Assembly (NCBI RefSeq): GCF_002105285.1 | Contig: NZ_MUHR01000006.1 | Location: 1 to 64,000, forward strand | Source of the DNA: Planktotalea arctica | Lineage (GTDB): Bacteria; Pseudomonadota; Alphaproteobacteria; Rhodobacterales; Rhodobacteraceae | Reading direction: 5' to 3' | Length of the DNA stretch: 64,000 nt | Shown: one piece after another, positions 1 to 10,313 of the stretch | How the letters are laid out: the number at the start of each line of letters is the position of its first letter | Position numbering within the stretch: the stretch's first letter is position 1 | Program-made: the position numbers and the translations under genes | Notes under the pieces: model-generated | The model's input: only the letters and a program-made list of their open reading frames with translations | What the model was told of the DNA's origin: nothing | The model's database searches: none

Positions 1-254
1 CAGAGTTTCGGATACTCCCTTGCGTCATGCTCTTCCTTGCTAACGAGCCCTTCTTTAAGCGCCCACGCGTAGCCGCCATCAGATAGATTGAGATCGTCAA
101 AATAGCAGCACATATATTCCACGAATGTATAGTGGAGATTTGTGTTCTCGTTATCTAGCCACGTCTGCCTCTGCGTCTCAAAGTTTGCAAACTCTTCGAT
201 GCTGCTTAACCATCGTTCACGCCAGCCCTTCTTGATTTCCGCTTGATCAGTCAT
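1..254 (-). CDS. Partial hypothetical protein, C-terminus outside the window
   Basis: An open frame of 84 codons runs from an ATG at 254 to the window edge without a stop, so only the N-terminal part is present. It begins MTDQAEIKKGWRERW and is rich in Trp, Glu and aromatic residues, with a CCYFDDL stretch near residue 53. There is no signal peptide, membrane segment or family motif that I recognise. The frame reads as coding because the composition is protein-like and no stop interrupts it. Nothing lies between it and the next gene except a 122-bp spacer that would hold its promoter. Confidence 0.55.
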   Translation of the reverse strand, partial: MTDQAEIKKGWRERWLSSIEEFANFETQRQTWLDNENTNLHYTFVEYMCCYFDDLNLSDGGYAWALKEGLVSKEEHDAREYPKL

Positions 255-376
255 CTCACTGCACCCTTCAGCTAAAGACTAAGACTGTACCCTAGTTCCC
301 CTCAAACGTGCATCACATAAAACCCGTTACACGAGGTCCTTGGTTCGTCATGATTTAGGAAATCGCGCAAGGGTTG

Positions 377-1246
377 TCATTTTATCCAATCCTTCACAAC
401 CCCAGCAACCTCACTTGCCTTCTGATGCAGCACCCAATGATCTGCGCCTTTAATCTCGCGTAAGGTCAAATCCGCTGCAAACTCCCCCAAGCCTTCCCGC
501 GTTTCAGGCAGTAGCGCCGTATCGTCCATCCCCCAGATCAACAAATGCGGGCAGCGCACTTGCAGGCGGGCAGGGTCCATTGCGGGCAACTCCAAAGGCC
601 TGCCTGGAGCTGCGACCACCAAAGGCGAGGCGCGATACCAGTTTATCATCGCTTCCAAACGGCCCGCGCGGGACCACTCGGTCTTGTATGCGGCCAGTTT
701 TTCACCGGTGAGCCAACTGAGGTCCATGTTTGCTGAGAAGAGTTGCATAAGTTTGGCGAAATCATTGGCGGCAAAGCGCACTTCGGAACCTGTTTCGCGC
801 AGCACGTTGATGTATTGCGAGGCGGTTGATTGCGCGCCGCCAGCGGCCATTGCGCGCTGGAAGGGGACGGGGTGCACGCCGTTGGCAATGATCAGGCGAG
901 ACACGAGATCGGGGTGGAACATGGCCAATCCGTAGGCCACAGAGGCCCCCCAATCGTGGCCCATGACTATCGCAGGACCACCCAACTCACTCATTAAAGC
1001 GGCCATGTCAGAGGCGAGAACGCCTGTGCGATAAGCCTCGACACCGCTCGGACAGTAGCTTTGCCCATAGCCGCGTTGATCGGGGGCAACGCAGTAGAAT
1101 GTGTCTTGGAGCTCTGTCGCCAATTCCGCCCAAGCGCCTGAATATTCTGGGAAACCATGCAGCATCAGCAAGGGTGGCAAGGATGGATCGCCCCATGTGC
1201 GCGCGAAGAATTTTTGGCCGTTCAAGGTAAACCAACGCGTCTGCAT
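377..1246 (-). CDS. Alpha/beta hydrolase, epoxide-hydrolase-like
   Basis: A 289-residue cytoplasmic alpha/beta-hydrolase-fold enzyme. Visible motifs are the oxyanion-hole HGFPEYSGAW near residue 30 and the nucleophile elbow GHDWGASVAY near residue 97, where the nucleophile is Asp rather than Ser. The catalytic His is in GADHWVLHQ near the C-terminus. An Asp nucleophile with HGFPE is the pattern of soluble epoxide hydrolases and haloalkane dehalogenases, so the reaction is probably hydrolysis of an epoxide or halide through an alkyl-enzyme ester. The substrate cannot be told from the sequence. It starts 20 bp after the stop of the secreted hydrolase encoded upstream on the same strand, so the two may be co-transcribed. 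Confidence 0.8.
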   Translation of the reverse strand: MQTRWFTLNGQKFFARTWGDPSLPPLLMLHGFPEYSGAWAELATELQDTFYCVAPDQRGYGQSYCPSGVEAYRTGVLASDMAALMSELGGPAIVMGHDWGASVAYGLAMFHPDLVSRLIIANGVHPVPFQRAMAAGGAQSTASQYINVLRETGSEVRFAANDFAKLMQLFSANMDLSWLTGEKLAAYKTEWSRAGRLEAMINWYRASPLVVAAPGRPLELPAMDPARLQVRCPHLLIWGMDDTALLPETREGLGEFAADLTLREIKGADHWVLHQKASEVAGVVKDWIK

Positions 1247-1266
1247 GGGGCGATCCTTTGTTTTGA

Positions 1267-2562
1267 TTACTTACCAGCGTCCAGAGTTTCGAACATTAAC
1301 CCGGTGGCTGTGCGCGCGGGGAAACCTTCCCAATAGGTGTGCTCCTCGGTTGGCTTGCCGTCTTCGCCCATCGCTGTCACGCCGTCTTTGGCGTTTGGAA
1401 CCAGTTCAAGGAAGGCGGCTTTGCTGTCGTCGCCCTTAAGGTGCAGGTCCATAAACGCGGTCGCGAAGTGCTGGGCGATATTGTTCATGCGCACGTTGTC
1501 CCAGACCGCGTCCGCGTAATGCTCGAAAGGCGCGAAATCCATGCCCTCGACCATCTGATAGCCCTCGATCGGCGATGGCATCGGTGCGGCTGCGTTGTGG
1601 TTCGCGTTCTCGAAAGTGAGCAGGTGACGCTTGGTGCCTGTCGTCTCGGTGAAGATGGAGCGCAGGGCTGAGTAGATCGACACATCATCGACGGAGCCCG
1701 CCATAAGCATCAGTGGTTTCTCAAAGCCAGCGAGACCTTCCGCAGACCAGAAGCCGGTGTTCTTGCCCCATGGTGCGATTGCGATGATCGCTTTGACGCG
1801 CTCATTCGGCATGGTGGCGTGGCTCACGGACCCCTCCAAGTGCCGCGCCAGAAGGCCGTTTGGCGTGCCCCAAGGATACTCGGTAGAGGCTTGCGTGACG
1901 CCTGCGCCGCCATAGATCAGCGCGCCATAACCGCCCATGGAATAACCGAGAATGCCGACTGTGTCGCCGTCGATGATAGCGGCGAGTTCAGGGGATGTGC
2001 CGGAGAAATCAGCAAAGGTCTCGACAACGAAATCCTGATCGAGGGGGCGGTTTAGAAGGGTTGAGCCAAAGGCGTTCTGATCCGCATAGGTGCTGTCTGT
2101 GTGATCAATCGACACCGTGACATAGCCCTTGGACGCAAGGTTTTCGCCAAGATGCGCCATCAAGTGACGGTTGCCCGGATAACCATGCGAAATCACGATC
2201 AACGGGAAACTGCCGGAAGCCGCTGGCGCAGCGTCGCGCACCGCTTGACCCTCAAGCGCAACCTGGACCGAGGCCGCGCGCAGGTTGACGCCTTCATAAG
2301 TGCCGCCAGCCTCGACGCCCTGCGCCGCTGGATACCAGACTTCGACCGTCAAAGGGCGATCATATGTCGGGGCATTCTCGGCCGTGGTGTTCACGATGTC
2401 GATCTGACCGGGGTTGGATAGCTCGAACGTGCGCACGCCGACCACATGTTCGCCATAGGCGGCAAGTGCGGGGGCGTCGGGGCGGATCGTGTCGATGCGG
2501 TTTTCTGCCATGGCAGGCGTCACCATAAGGCCGAGCGCTGCGGCCGCCAATACATGTTTCAT
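1267..2562 (-). CDS. Secreted alpha/beta hydrolase (PAF-acetylhydrolase / dienelactone hydrolase-like)
   Basis: A 431-residue protein beginning with a clear Sec signal peptide (MKHVLAAAALGLMVTPAMA, cleavage after AMA), so it acts in the periplasm or outside. The mature part carries VEVWYPA, the oxyanion region VISHGYPGNRH, and the serine nucleophile elbow ILGYSMGGYGAL. A later NANHNAA segment probably provides the catalytic His. This arrangement matches predicted dienelactone hydrolases and platelet-activating-factor acetylhydrolase-like enzymes. The natural ester is unknown. It is the first gene of a likely two-gene unit with the epoxide-hydrolase-like gene downstream, and it is divergent from ppk2. 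Confidence 0.75.
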   Translation of the reverse strand: MKHVLAAAALGLMVTPAMAENRIDTIRPDAPALAAYGEHVVGVRTFELSNPGQIDIVNTTAENAPTYDRPLTVEVWYPAAQGVEAGGTYEGVNLRAASVQVALEGQAVRDAAPAASGSFPLIVISHGYPGNRHLMAHLGENLASKGYVTVSIDHTDSTYADQNAFGSTLLNRPLDQDFVVETFADFSGTSPELAAIIDGDTVGILGYSMGGYGALIYGGAGVTQASTEYPWGTPNGLLARHLEGSVSHATMPNERVKAIIAIAPWGKNTGFWSAEGLAGFEKPLMLMAGSVDDVSIYSALRSIFTETTGTKRHLLTFENANHNAAAPMPSPIEGYQMVEGMDFAPFEHYADAVWDNVRMNNIAQHFATAFMDLHLKGDDSKAAFLELVPNAKDGVTAMGEDGKPTEEHTYWEGFPARTATGLMFETLDAGK

Positions 2563-2680
2563 GTGGTTTTCTCCCTGTTTCTTCTTGTGCCCGCCAGAAT
2601 GACGCAGGTTTGATACGGATCAAGGACTACGCAGCGGCACTGTGTCATTGCAAAGGGGAAAAATTGTACGGAGGATGCCC

Positions 2681-3583
2681 ATGACGATCCAAACCACCCA
2701 AAACGGCGCGACCCCGCATGAACCGCTTGCGCAAAACGCCAGCGAGGCCCGCCGCACGTTCGAGCAGGGCGCATATCCCTACACCGACAAGATGCCACGC
2801 AAGGAGTACGAGGCGCTCAAGGCCGAATTGCAGGCGGAATTGTTGAAAGTGCAGCATTGGGCGCAGGGGATGGGCGAGAAGTTTGTGCTGCTCTTCGAGG
2901 GACGGGATGCGGCGGGCAAGGGCGGTACGATCAAACGCTTTACCGAGCATTTGAACCCGCGCGCGGCGCGCGTCGTGGCGTTGAACAAACCCACTGAAGC
3001 CGAGCAAGGCCAGTGGTATTTCCAGCGCTATATCAATCATTTGCCCACGTCCGGCGAAATGGTGCTCTATGATCGCAGTTGGTATAATCGTGCGGGTGTG
3101 GAGCGGGTCATGGGATTTTGCGAGCCGGGGGAATATCTTGAATTCATGCGCCAAACGCCAGAATTGGAGCGGATGCTGACGCGCTCGGGCATTCGCCTTT
3201 ATAAATACTGGTTCTCGGTCACGCAGGATGAACAGAAAGAGCGTTTCGACAGCCGCGCCACGGATCCATTGAAGCGCTGGAAGCTCTCACCGATAGACAA
3301 GGCGTCGCTTGGCAAATGGGATGATTATACAGAAGCGAAAGAGGCGATGTTCTTTTACACGGACACCGCCGATGCGCCTTGGACCGTGGTAAAATCGAAC
3401 GACAAGAAGCGCGCGCGGCTGGCGTGCATGCTGCATTTCCTCAATTCGCTGGAGTATCCGGGCAAGAATACCTCATTGGTGACGCACCCCGACCCACAGA
3501 TCGTGGGAGGCGCGGCGCATGTGATCCATGCGTCCAATCACATTTTGGGCGCGGCTTTGCATCCCGAAACGCGCAAAGGGTAG
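2681..3583 (+). CDS. ppk2: Polyphosphate kinase 2 (PPK2)
   Basis: A 300-residue PPK2-family phosphotransferase that moves phosphate between polyphosphate and nucleotides, usually GDP or ADP to the triphosphate. The Walker A region FEGRDAAGKGGTIKRF lies at residues 73-87 and the Walker B/lid segment LYDRSWYNRAGVERVMGF near 129-146. Both are diagnostic of the one-domain PPK2 class. The ATG at 2681 is chosen because CGGAGG ends 6 bp upstream. In-frame starts at 2642 (GTG) and 2675 lack that spacing. It stands alone, divergent from the hydrolase pair and convergent with the DUF2461 gene. Whether it prefers making polyP or nucleotides cannot be read from the sequence. Confidence 0.92.
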   Translation: MTIQTTQNGATPHEPLAQNASEARRTFEQGAYPYTDKMPRKEYEALKAELQAELLKVQHWAQGMGEKFVLLFEGRDAAGKGGTIKRFTEHLNPRAARVVALNKPTEAEQGQWYFQRYINHLPTSGEMVLYDRSWYNRAGVERVMGFCEPGEYLEFMRQTPELERMLTRSGIRLYKYWFSVTQDEQKERFDSRATDPLKRWKLSPIDKASLGKWDDYTEAKEAMFFYTDTADAPWTVVKSNDKKRARLACMLHFLNSLEYPGKNTSLVTHPDPQIVGGAAHVIHASNHILGAALHPETRKG

Positions 3584-3590
3584 GGGCGTG

Positions 3591-3645
3591 GAGGGGGCGC
3601 TGCCCCCGCGCTGCGCGCTCCCCCGCGATATTTTTGGAAAGAGGA
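3591..3645. repeat. GC-rich hairpin with GATATTTTTGG tail (Rhodobacteraceae-type intergenic repeat)
   Basis: Between the convergent ppk2 and DUF2461 genes lies a GC hairpin, GGGGGC at 3593-3598 pairing with GCCCCC at 3602-3607. An alternative GC arm follows, then an AT-rich GATATTTTTGG at 3627-3637. I know similar GC-hairpin plus GATATTT blocks as dispersed intergenic elements in Rhodobacteraceae. That is from memory and only one copy is seen here. It probably also serves as a terminator for one or both flanking genes. Confidence 0.45.
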
Positions 3646-3650
3646 AGCGC

Positions 3651-4301
3651 TTAGAGGAAAGTGCGAAGGTCATCCATGATCGACTCGAACCCTTCAAATG
3701 TCGCGGTGATGGCATGTGTCAGCCCGTTTTCCGCCTCGGCTTCGATGTCTTTCCAGAGCGTGAGCGATTGGCGGCGCAGCAGATCGCCGCGCGGGTGATC
3801 TTGCTCGAACGGGCTGGGCACGCGTTTGAGTTCGGGCTTGCCAAGGGTCGCGCCGCCGCTCAGCGCGGCGTCTAGCTTGGCTTGCAGCGCGTCGCCCTCG
3901 CGCTCGCTTACCCATGCGCGCCAAGCGCTTTGGCGGGCCTTGTCCATGCCCGTGAGGCCTGCACCCGCCTTCACGTAATCCTCGGCAATGCCGAAGAAAT
4001 AGGCCGGCTGCGCGCCATTGCCTTGCGGCGTCCAAAGCAAGTGCAGGTGAAGCGAATAGGGCGTTTTGTCCTTGGAAAAGCGCACATCGCGGTTGGCGCG
4101 AAACAGCTTGGTCGTGACGGGTTGATCGAGCCGCACGGCAAGGCGCCCCTCGATCGTCTCAAGCAGTTGTTTCGCGGGTTTCTTCAGCTCGCTCTCGTAG
4201 CGCGATTTGTTCTCGGTGAACCAGGCGCGCGTGTTATTGTGCGAAAGTTCGCCGAGAAAGGCGCGCGTTTCGGAGATCAGGGTCGAAAATGCATCTTGCA
4301 T
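3651..4301 (-). CDS. DUF2461 / TIGR02453 family protein
   Basis: A 216-residue soluble protein of the DUF2461 (TIGR02453) family, whose molecular function is not established. Recognisable family segments are LGELSHNNTRAWFTENKSRY near the N-terminus and the central DVRFSKDKTPY and YFFGIAEDYVKAGAG stretches. Length is normal for the family. It has no signal peptide or membrane segment. It faces the DUF1007 gene divergently across a 49-bp spacer and ends beside the GC-hairpin repeat. Confidence 0.8.
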   Translation of the reverse strand: MQDAFSTLISETRAFLGELSHNNTRAWFTENKSRYESELKKPAKQLLETIEGRLAVRLDQPVTTKLFRANRDVRFSKDKTPYSLHLHLLWTPQGNGAQPAYFFGIAEDYVKAGAGLTGMDKARQSAWRAWVSEREGDALQAKLDAALSGGATLGKPELKRVPSPFEQDHPRGDLLRRQSLTLWKDIEAEAENGLTHAITATFEGFESIMDDLRTFL

Positions 4302-4350
4302 GGGGCGCCTTTGGGCTTGTGAATGATGTGATTTTCCCTACTTAGACTAT

Positions 4351-4995
4351 ATGAGCGCACTGTCCCGCATTCTTTTCACTGCCGCCCTGATTGCCGGGCT
4401 GATCGCGCCGCTGGCGCGCGCGCATCCCCATATTTTCGTCACCACGCGTATCGTCGTGGAGATGAACGAGGCGCAGCAGGTCACGGGCGTGAAGATGACC
4501 TGGGAATACGATGACTTTTTCACGCTTTTGATCTTCGAGGATATGGGGCTGGACAAGGACGCGGACGGCGCGCTGAGCGAAGCGGAGCTGGATCGCCTGA
4601 TGGGGTTCGATCTGATCGAGTGGCCCGAAGGCTTTGAGGGTGACCTTTATCTCGCCTCCGAGGGGCGCAAGATCGAAATGCCGCGCCCTGTGCCGCATGA
4701 TATCGCGGTGCGCGGTGGCAAGATTGTCGCGACGCAAAAGCGCGCGATCCCGAATGTTGCGGCAGAGGGGCTCGAAATCCGGCAATATGATCCGACCTAC
4801 TATGTGTCCTATGATCTAAGTGGCGGTATTGAAGTGCCCGCGCCCTGCGCCGTGCGCATCGAGCCGCCGGACATGGCCGCAGCAGAAGCGGAAGTTGCGA
4901 AACTGACTGAGCAGAGCCTGTCAGGAGATGTGTTTATGGAGGTAAAGCTGGGCCATCTCTATGCCAGCCGCGCGGTGATTTCATGCGCTGGCTAG
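4351..4995 (+). CDS. DUF1007 family periplasmic protein
   Basis: A 214-residue protein with an N-terminal Sec signal ([20 protein letters not shown], cleavage probably after RA of ALARA) followed directly by [14 protein letters not shown], the hallmark start of mature DUF1007 proteins. The His-x-His at the new N-terminus is a plausible metal ligand. The gene overlaps the NicO-type nickel/cobalt permease by 13 bp. This pairing is common in proteobacteria and suggests a periplasmic accessory role in metal uptake or efflux. An acidic [16 protein letters not shown] segment near residue 69 resembles an EF-hand. That resemblance is an inference. Confidence 0.8.
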   Translation: MSALSRILFTAALIAGLIAPLARAHPHIFVTTRIVVEMNEAQQVTGVKMTWEYDDFFTLLIFEDMGLDKDADGALSEAELDRLMGFDLIEWPEGFEGDLYLASEGRKIEMPRPVPHDIAVRGGKIVATQKRAIPNVAAEGLEIRQYDPTYYVSYDLSGGIEVPAPCAVRIEPPDMAAAEAEVAKLTEQSLSGDVFMEVKLGHLYASRAVISCAG

Positions 4996-5855
4996 GCGGG
5001 GCGGTGGTCCTCGCGCTCGCTGCGCTGGCGCTTTGGCTTTGGGGCTATGGCGGGGCCGAGAGCATCGCGCGCTGGGCCGCAGAAGGGCAGCGCGACGTGC
5101 AGCAGGCCATGGCCAGCTATTTGCGCGCACTCAAGCGCGGTGAGGCAGGGGCGTTCGTGGGCCTGATGGGGCTATGCTTTGCCTACGGGTTTTTCCACGC
5201 GGCGGGGCCGGGGCATGGCAAATTGGTAATCGGCGGTTACGGCGTTGCTGCAAAGGTTTCTGCGCTGCGCTTGTCCGCGCTGGCGCTGGCGTCGAGCCTT
5301 GCGCAGGCAGGCACGGCGGTGCTCTTGGTGGGGGTTGGTGTCCTCGCCTTTGGTTGGGGGCGCACGCAGATGAGCGCGGCGGCGGATCAATGGCTGGCAC
5401 CGCTCAGCAGCGGTGCGATTGCGCTGGTGGGGCTTTGGCTGGCGTGGCGTGGAATACAGGCATTGCGCCGTAAACCCACAAGCGAGACCTGCGCCAGTTG
5501 CGGCCATTCCCATGGGCCGACGCCGCAGCAAGCAAGCGAAGTGAATGGCCTGCGCGACGCGCTGGCGGTGATCGGTGCGGTGGCACTAAGGCCTTGTACA
5601 GGCGCGCTTTTCTTGCTGATTATCACATGGAGCATGGGGATTTTCGCCGCTGGTATCGCAGGCGCTTTGGTGATGGGGCTGGGCACTGCAAGTGTGACGG
5701 TTCTGGTCGCGCTTGCCTCTGTTAGCCTGCGCTCTGGCATTCTTACATCACTGGCTACGGATGCACGGGTTTTCAGCGTATCCATGGCGCTGCAAATTAC
5801 CATCGGCCTCGCCATCGCGGCGGTCGCTATGCAAATGACACTTGCCGCGCTTTAA
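4983..5855 (+). CDS. NicO-family nickel/cobalt transporter
   Basis: A 290-residue inner-membrane protein of the high-affinity nickel/cobalt (NicO/RcnA-like) family. Family motifs are [15 protein letters not shown] near residue 72 and [12 protein letters not shown] near 200. The cytosolic loop [10 protein letters not shown] around residue 169 is rich in Cys and His and could bind the metal. Six or more hydrophobic segments are visible. It begins inside the end of the DUF1007 gene, so the two are translationally coupled. Direction of transport and the preferred ion (Ni, Co or Zn) cannot be decided, and no metalloregulator or riboswitch is visible upstream. Confidence 0.85.
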   Translation: MRWLGGAVVLALAALALWLWGYGGAESIARWAAEGQRDVQQAMASYLRALKRGEAGAFVGLMGLCFAYGFFHAAGPGHGKLVIGGYGVAAKVSALRLSALALASSLAQAGTAVLLVGVGVLAFGWGRTQMSAAADQWLAPLSSGAIALVGLWLAWRGIQALRRKPTSETCASCGHSHGPTPQQASEVNGLRDALAVIGAVALRPCTGALFLLIITWSMGIFAAGIAGALVMGLGTASVTVLVALASVSLRSGILTSLATDARVFSVSMALQITIGLAIAAVAMQMTLAAL

Positions 5856-5876
5856 GGCTTAGGCCAAAGCTGGGGC

Positions 5877-7283
5877 ATGAGTGATCCAAAGAACACCGCC
5901 CCGACCACAGCCCCGAGTACGACCCCGCTGCCGATGAGCAACTCCGGCCATGTACGTGCGATTGCGACGCTGGGCCTGCCGCTCATTGGCGGGCATTTGG
6001 CGCAGTTTTCAATCACGCTGACCGATACGGTGATGATGGGTTGGTACTCGGTCGAAGGGCTGGCGGCAGTGACGCTGGCGGGTACTTTCTTTTTCGTTTT
6101 GTTCATTTTCGGATCGGGCTTTGCGCAAGCGGTTATGCCGTTGGTCGCGAGCCAGTTCGCGAATGGGGATGATGTGCAAATGCGCCGCACCACGCGCATG
6201 GGCCTGTGGATGTCGTTTGTTTTTGCGCTTGGGGTCATGCCGCTGTTCTTCTTTTCGGACCCTGTTTTGCGCGCGCTGGGACAAACCGATGCGCTCGCGG
6301 CAGAGGCGCAGAGCTATTTGCGCATTGCGGGCTGGGGCATCATTCCTGCGCTGGGCGTGATGGTGCTCAAATCCCACCTTGCCGCGATGGAGCGCACCAA
6401 GGTGGTGCTTTGGGTGACGATCATCGCCGCCGTGGCCAACGCGTTTTTGAATTACGCGCTGATTTTTGGCCATTGGGGCATGCCCGAGCTTGGGCTGCGC
6501 GGCTCTGCGATTGCATCGGTGATCGTCCAAATCCTCTCGCTTGCGGTAATCGTGGGCTACGTGATGCGCGCGCTGCCGCAGCAGCAGCTTTTTGCCCGCA
6601 TTTGGCGCCCCGATTGGGAGGCGTTCTTTCTGGTGGGCCGCCTTGGCGTGCCCATCGGGTTCACCATGCTCGCGGAGGTCGGCCTGTTCGCCGCATCGAC
6701 ACTGATGATGGGCTGGCTTGGCACGATTGCGCTTGCGGCGCACGGCGTCGCGCTACAATTGGCGAGCCTGACGTTCATGGTGCATCTTGGCCTTTCAAAC
6801 GCGGCGACCGTGCGTGCGGGCAATGCGCTTGGGCGGCGCGACGGTGAGCATCTGGCGCGCGGCGCCAAGGTTATCATCGCGCTGTCGATGATCATGGCGC
6901 TGGCAACGATTGCAGTCTTCGTGGCCTTCCCCGAGCCGCTGATATCACTGTTTTTGGATAGCGACGAGCCGAACAAAGGTGCGATTATCGCGGTGGGCAC
7001 GATCCTTTTGGTGATGGCGGGCGTGTTCCAACTTGTCGATGCTGCGCAAGTCATGGCGCTGGGCTTGCTTCGTGGCCTGCGCGACACAAAAGTCCCGATG
7101 AGCTACGCGGTCTTCAGCTATTGGGTGATCGGCGCGCCGTGTTCGTACCTTCTTGGCTTCACGTTCGGATTTGGTGGAGCAGGGATTTGGGGCGGCCTTG
7201 CCATAGGACTCGCGTTTGCGGCAGTTCTCATGATGGTGCGCTTCTGGCGTCTAAGCCCTATGATTGTTACGCGCGGGGCTTGA
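5877..7283 (+). CDS. MATE family multidrug/Na+ antiporter
   Basis: A 468-residue polytopic membrane protein with about twelve hydrophobic segments in two similar halves, typical of MATE (NorM-like) exporters. Characteristic stretches are LGLPLIGGHLAQFSITLTDT near residue 31 and ALGLLRGLRDTKVPMSYAVF near 396. The latter matches the conserved G-L-R-G-x-x-D-T segment of the second half. It would extrude cationic drugs or metabolites using a Na+ or H+ gradient. It lies 21 bp downstream of the NicO gene and may be read through from it. Its stop is 7 bp from that of the convergent next gene. Confidence 0.9.
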   Translation: MSDPKNTAPTTAPSTTPLPMSNSGHVRAIATLGLPLIGGHLAQFSITLTDTVMMGWYSVEGLAAVTLAGTFFFVLFIFGSGFAQAVMPLVASQFANGDDVQMRRTTRMGLWMSFVFALGVMPLFFFSDPVLRALGQTDALAAEAQSYLRIAGWGIIPALGVMVLKSHLAAMERTKVVLWVTIIAAVANAFLNYALIFGHWGMPELGLRGSAIASVIVQILSLAVIVGYVMRALPQQQLFARIWRPDWEAFFLVGRLGVPIGFTMLAEVGLFAASTLMMGWLGTIALAAHGVALQLASLTFMVHLGLSNAATVRAGNALGRRDGEHLARGAKVIIALSMIMALATIAVFVAFPEPLISLFLDSDEPNKGAIIAVGTILLVMAGVFQLVDAAQVMALGLLRGLRDTKVPMSYAVFSYWVIGAPCSYLLGFTFGFGGAGIWGGLAIGLAFAAVLMMVRFWRLSPMIVTRGA

Positions 7284-7290
7284 GCGGTTG

Positions 7291-7698
7291 TTAGCTGCGA
7301 TCTTGCAGTAAGCGATCCGCTTTTTTGCGCACCAGAACCGAGCGCAGATCGTGCATTGCCAGAAGCAGATCGTCCGTCACCGCCTCTAGCTGGGCATCGG
7401 TGGCTTTGGCCTGCGCCCACTGCGTCGTGAGGTTGAGGTAATCTACAGCGCGGTGAATGTCGTCGATGTCACGCTCGGCCAGAAGCGCCGTGCGCTCGGC
7501 CATCCAGTCCTGAATCACCTCCAGATCACGCTCGCTCAATTCGCGATCGCCCTGTGGCTTGATCTCGCCATTGCGGATGTTGACGGTCGCGATTTGATCC
7601 ATTTCGATCCGGCGCTGACGGTTTTCCGTATCAACGCGGAATACAAAAGCACCATTTTCGCGCACGCGAAAGTAGTAATCAGGCAGATGACCGGACAT
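7291..7698 (-). CDS. Conserved hypothetical protein, roseobacter type
   Basis: A 135-residue soluble protein beginning MSGHLPDYYFRVRENG. The N-terminal third looks like a small beta domain (FRVDTENRQRRIEMDQIATV). The rest is predicted helical, and DLEVIQDWMAERTALLAERD could form a coiled coil. I recognise it only as the kind of hypothetical protein often found next to aspartate aminotransferase in Rhodobacteraceae and assign no function. It is 24 bp downstream of that aminotransferase gene on the same strand, so co-transcription is likely. Confidence 0.65.
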   Translation of the reverse strand: MSGHLPDYYFRVRENGAFVFRVDTENRQRRIEMDQIATVNIRNGEIKPQGDRELSERDLEVIQDWMAERTALLAERDIDDIHRAVDYLNLTTQWAQAKATDAQLEAVTDDLLLAMHDLRSVLVRKKADRLLQDRS

Positions 7699-7722
7699 GC
7701 TCGATCCTTATTGTTTTATGCC

Positions 7723-8946
<1,224 letters not shown>

Positions 8947-9021
8947 TTACCTCGTCCCTCTTAGGGTTAGCACCGCACGCAATCAAGCGTTCTGCTTCTC
9001 GGATGAACCGGAGACACTGAA

Positions 9022-9459
9022 ATGAACGATATCGATGCCCTGAACGCGACCCCGATGACCACGCAAGACATGCCCTCCGAGGATTGGTACGGGCCTGACG
9101 CGGCGACCTTCGGCGATCGCCTCGCCGCGGCGCGCGATCACGCGAAAATGACGCAAGCACAGCTTGCGCGCCGTCTCGGGGTGAAAGCGAGCACGTTGAA
9201 ATCATGGGAGCAGGACCTCTCGGAGCCGCGTGCGAACCGGCTGTCGATGATGGCGGGCCTGCTCAACGTGTCGATGATGTGGTTGCTGAACGGCGAGGGC
9301 GAAGGCCTTGATGCGCCGATCGCGGATGAAACGCCAATCGACGCGGATGTCGCGGCAATTCTGCGCGATGTGCGTGATCTCCGGGTTGTCATCAGCCAAT
9401 CCGCCGATCATCTTGCGCGGCTAGAAAAGCGCCTGCGTACAGCATTGAAAGAAGCCTGA
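9022..9459 (+). CDS. XRE-family helix-turn-helix regulator
   Basis: A 145-residue protein with a Cro/CI-type HTH at about residues 32-90, including MTQAQLARRLGVKASTLKSW with the recognition helix, then LNVSMMWLLNGEGEG. The C-terminal 40 residues (AAILRDVRDLRVVISQSADH) look coiled-coil and may drive dimerisation. The N-terminal 30 residues are acidic and probably disordered. It is immediately upstream of sdhE with a 4-bp gap, so they form an operon. Its target is unknown and a role with succinate dehydrogenase assembly is only contextual. Confidence 0.8.
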   Translation: MNDIDALNATPMTTQDMPSEDWYGPDAATFGDRLAAARDHAKMTQAQLARRLGVKASTLKSWEQDLSEPRANRLSMMAGLLNVSMMWLLNGEGEGLDAPIADETPIDADVAAILRDVRDLRVVISQSADHLARLEKRLRTALKEA

Positions 9460-9463
9460 TCTG

Positions 9464-9730
9464 ATGGGTAATATGTCTGAAAAACCTGAAAATCGCATCA
9501 AGCGTTTGAAAATGCGTTCGATGCGGCGGGGCATCAAAGAGATGGATATCATCCTCTCCGCCTATGCCGGACGCGAACTCGAGCGTATGGATGACGCGCA
9601 GATTACGCTCTATGATGCGCTGCTCGACGAGAACGACCAGGACCTCTATTCTTGGGTCACGGGGCAGACAATGGCGCCGCCCCAGTTTCGGGATTTGCTG
9701 GCTAATATTGCACAAACCTTTCAAAAATAG
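9464..9730 (+). CDS. sdhE: FAD assembly factor SdhE
   Basis: An 88-residue protein of the SdhE/DUF339 family, which helps covalent attachment of FAD to the SdhA subunit of succinate dehydrogenase. The defining MRRGIKEMD segment containing the R-G-x-x-E motif is at about residues 24-32. DALLDENDQDLYSWVTGQ follows, typical of the family. A second ATG at 9473 (MSEKPENR) is an alternative start. It is coupled to the XRE gene upstream. Confidence 0.88.
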   Translation: MGNMSEKPENRIKRLKMRSMRRGIKEMDIILSAYAGRELERMDDAQITLYDALLDENDQDLYSWVTGQTMAPPQFRDLLANIAQTFQK

Positions 9731-9803
9731 CCCTTTTTCAGTTTAACCGAATATTTGCAAATTTGCCCCATTGTGATCCGCGAGCAGTTCAGCGGAGAAA
9801 AGA

Positions 9804-10313
9804 ATGAGCATTCACAGCGTAGTGCATACCGATCTTAAGACGGGTGCGGACAAAGGTTTTATTACAGGATATCTAGAAGCGCTTGCACTGGTGGAGCGGC
9901 TGCATCGTTTGCTGCTCGACGTGATCAAGGACGAGTTCGAGCGGATCAACGTGCTTGAAATCAACGCGGTTCAGGGACTTTTGTTGTTCAACATTGGCGA
10001 TAACGAAGTCACGGCGGGGGAGTTGAAATCGCGTGGCTACTATCAAGGCTCCAACGTCAGTTATAACCTCAAGAAGTTGGTGGAAATGGGCTTTATGCAC
10101 CATCAGCGCTGCGAGATCGACCGCCGCTCCGTGCGGGTCAAGCTGACGCGGAAAGGGCGCGATATTCGCGATGGCATCGCGCAATTGTTCGAACGCCACG
10201 CGGATGGTCTGCAAGGCAAGGGTGTGCTTGGTCCCGAAGGGTTGATTGAAATCACTGGCGCGCTGAAGCGGATGGAGCGATACTGGACAGACCAGATCCG
10301 CTATATCTATTGA
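9804..10313 (+). CDS. ldtR: MarR-family winged-helix regulator, LdtR type
   Basis: A 169-residue winged-helix protein. The core NAVQGLLLFNIGDNEVTAGELKSRGYYQGSNVSYNLKKLVEMGF region (residues 53-95) and the wing RRSVRVKLTRKGRDI match alphaproteobacterial LdtR-type regulators. Those have been linked to L,D-transpeptidase expression, osmotic tolerance and motility in related bacteria. No L,D-transpeptidase gene lies in the window, so the target here is inferred only from family. Its stop codon overlaps the convergent DUF1194 gene by 7 bp. Confidence 0.78.
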   Translation: MSIHSVVHTDLKTGADKGFITGYLEALALVERLHRLLLDVIKDEFERINVLEINAVQGLLLFNIGDNEVTAGELKSRGYYQGSNVSYNLKKLVEMGFMHHQRCEIDRRSVRVKLTRKGRDIRDGIAQLFERHADGLQGKGVLGPEGLIEITGALKRMERYWTDQIRYIY

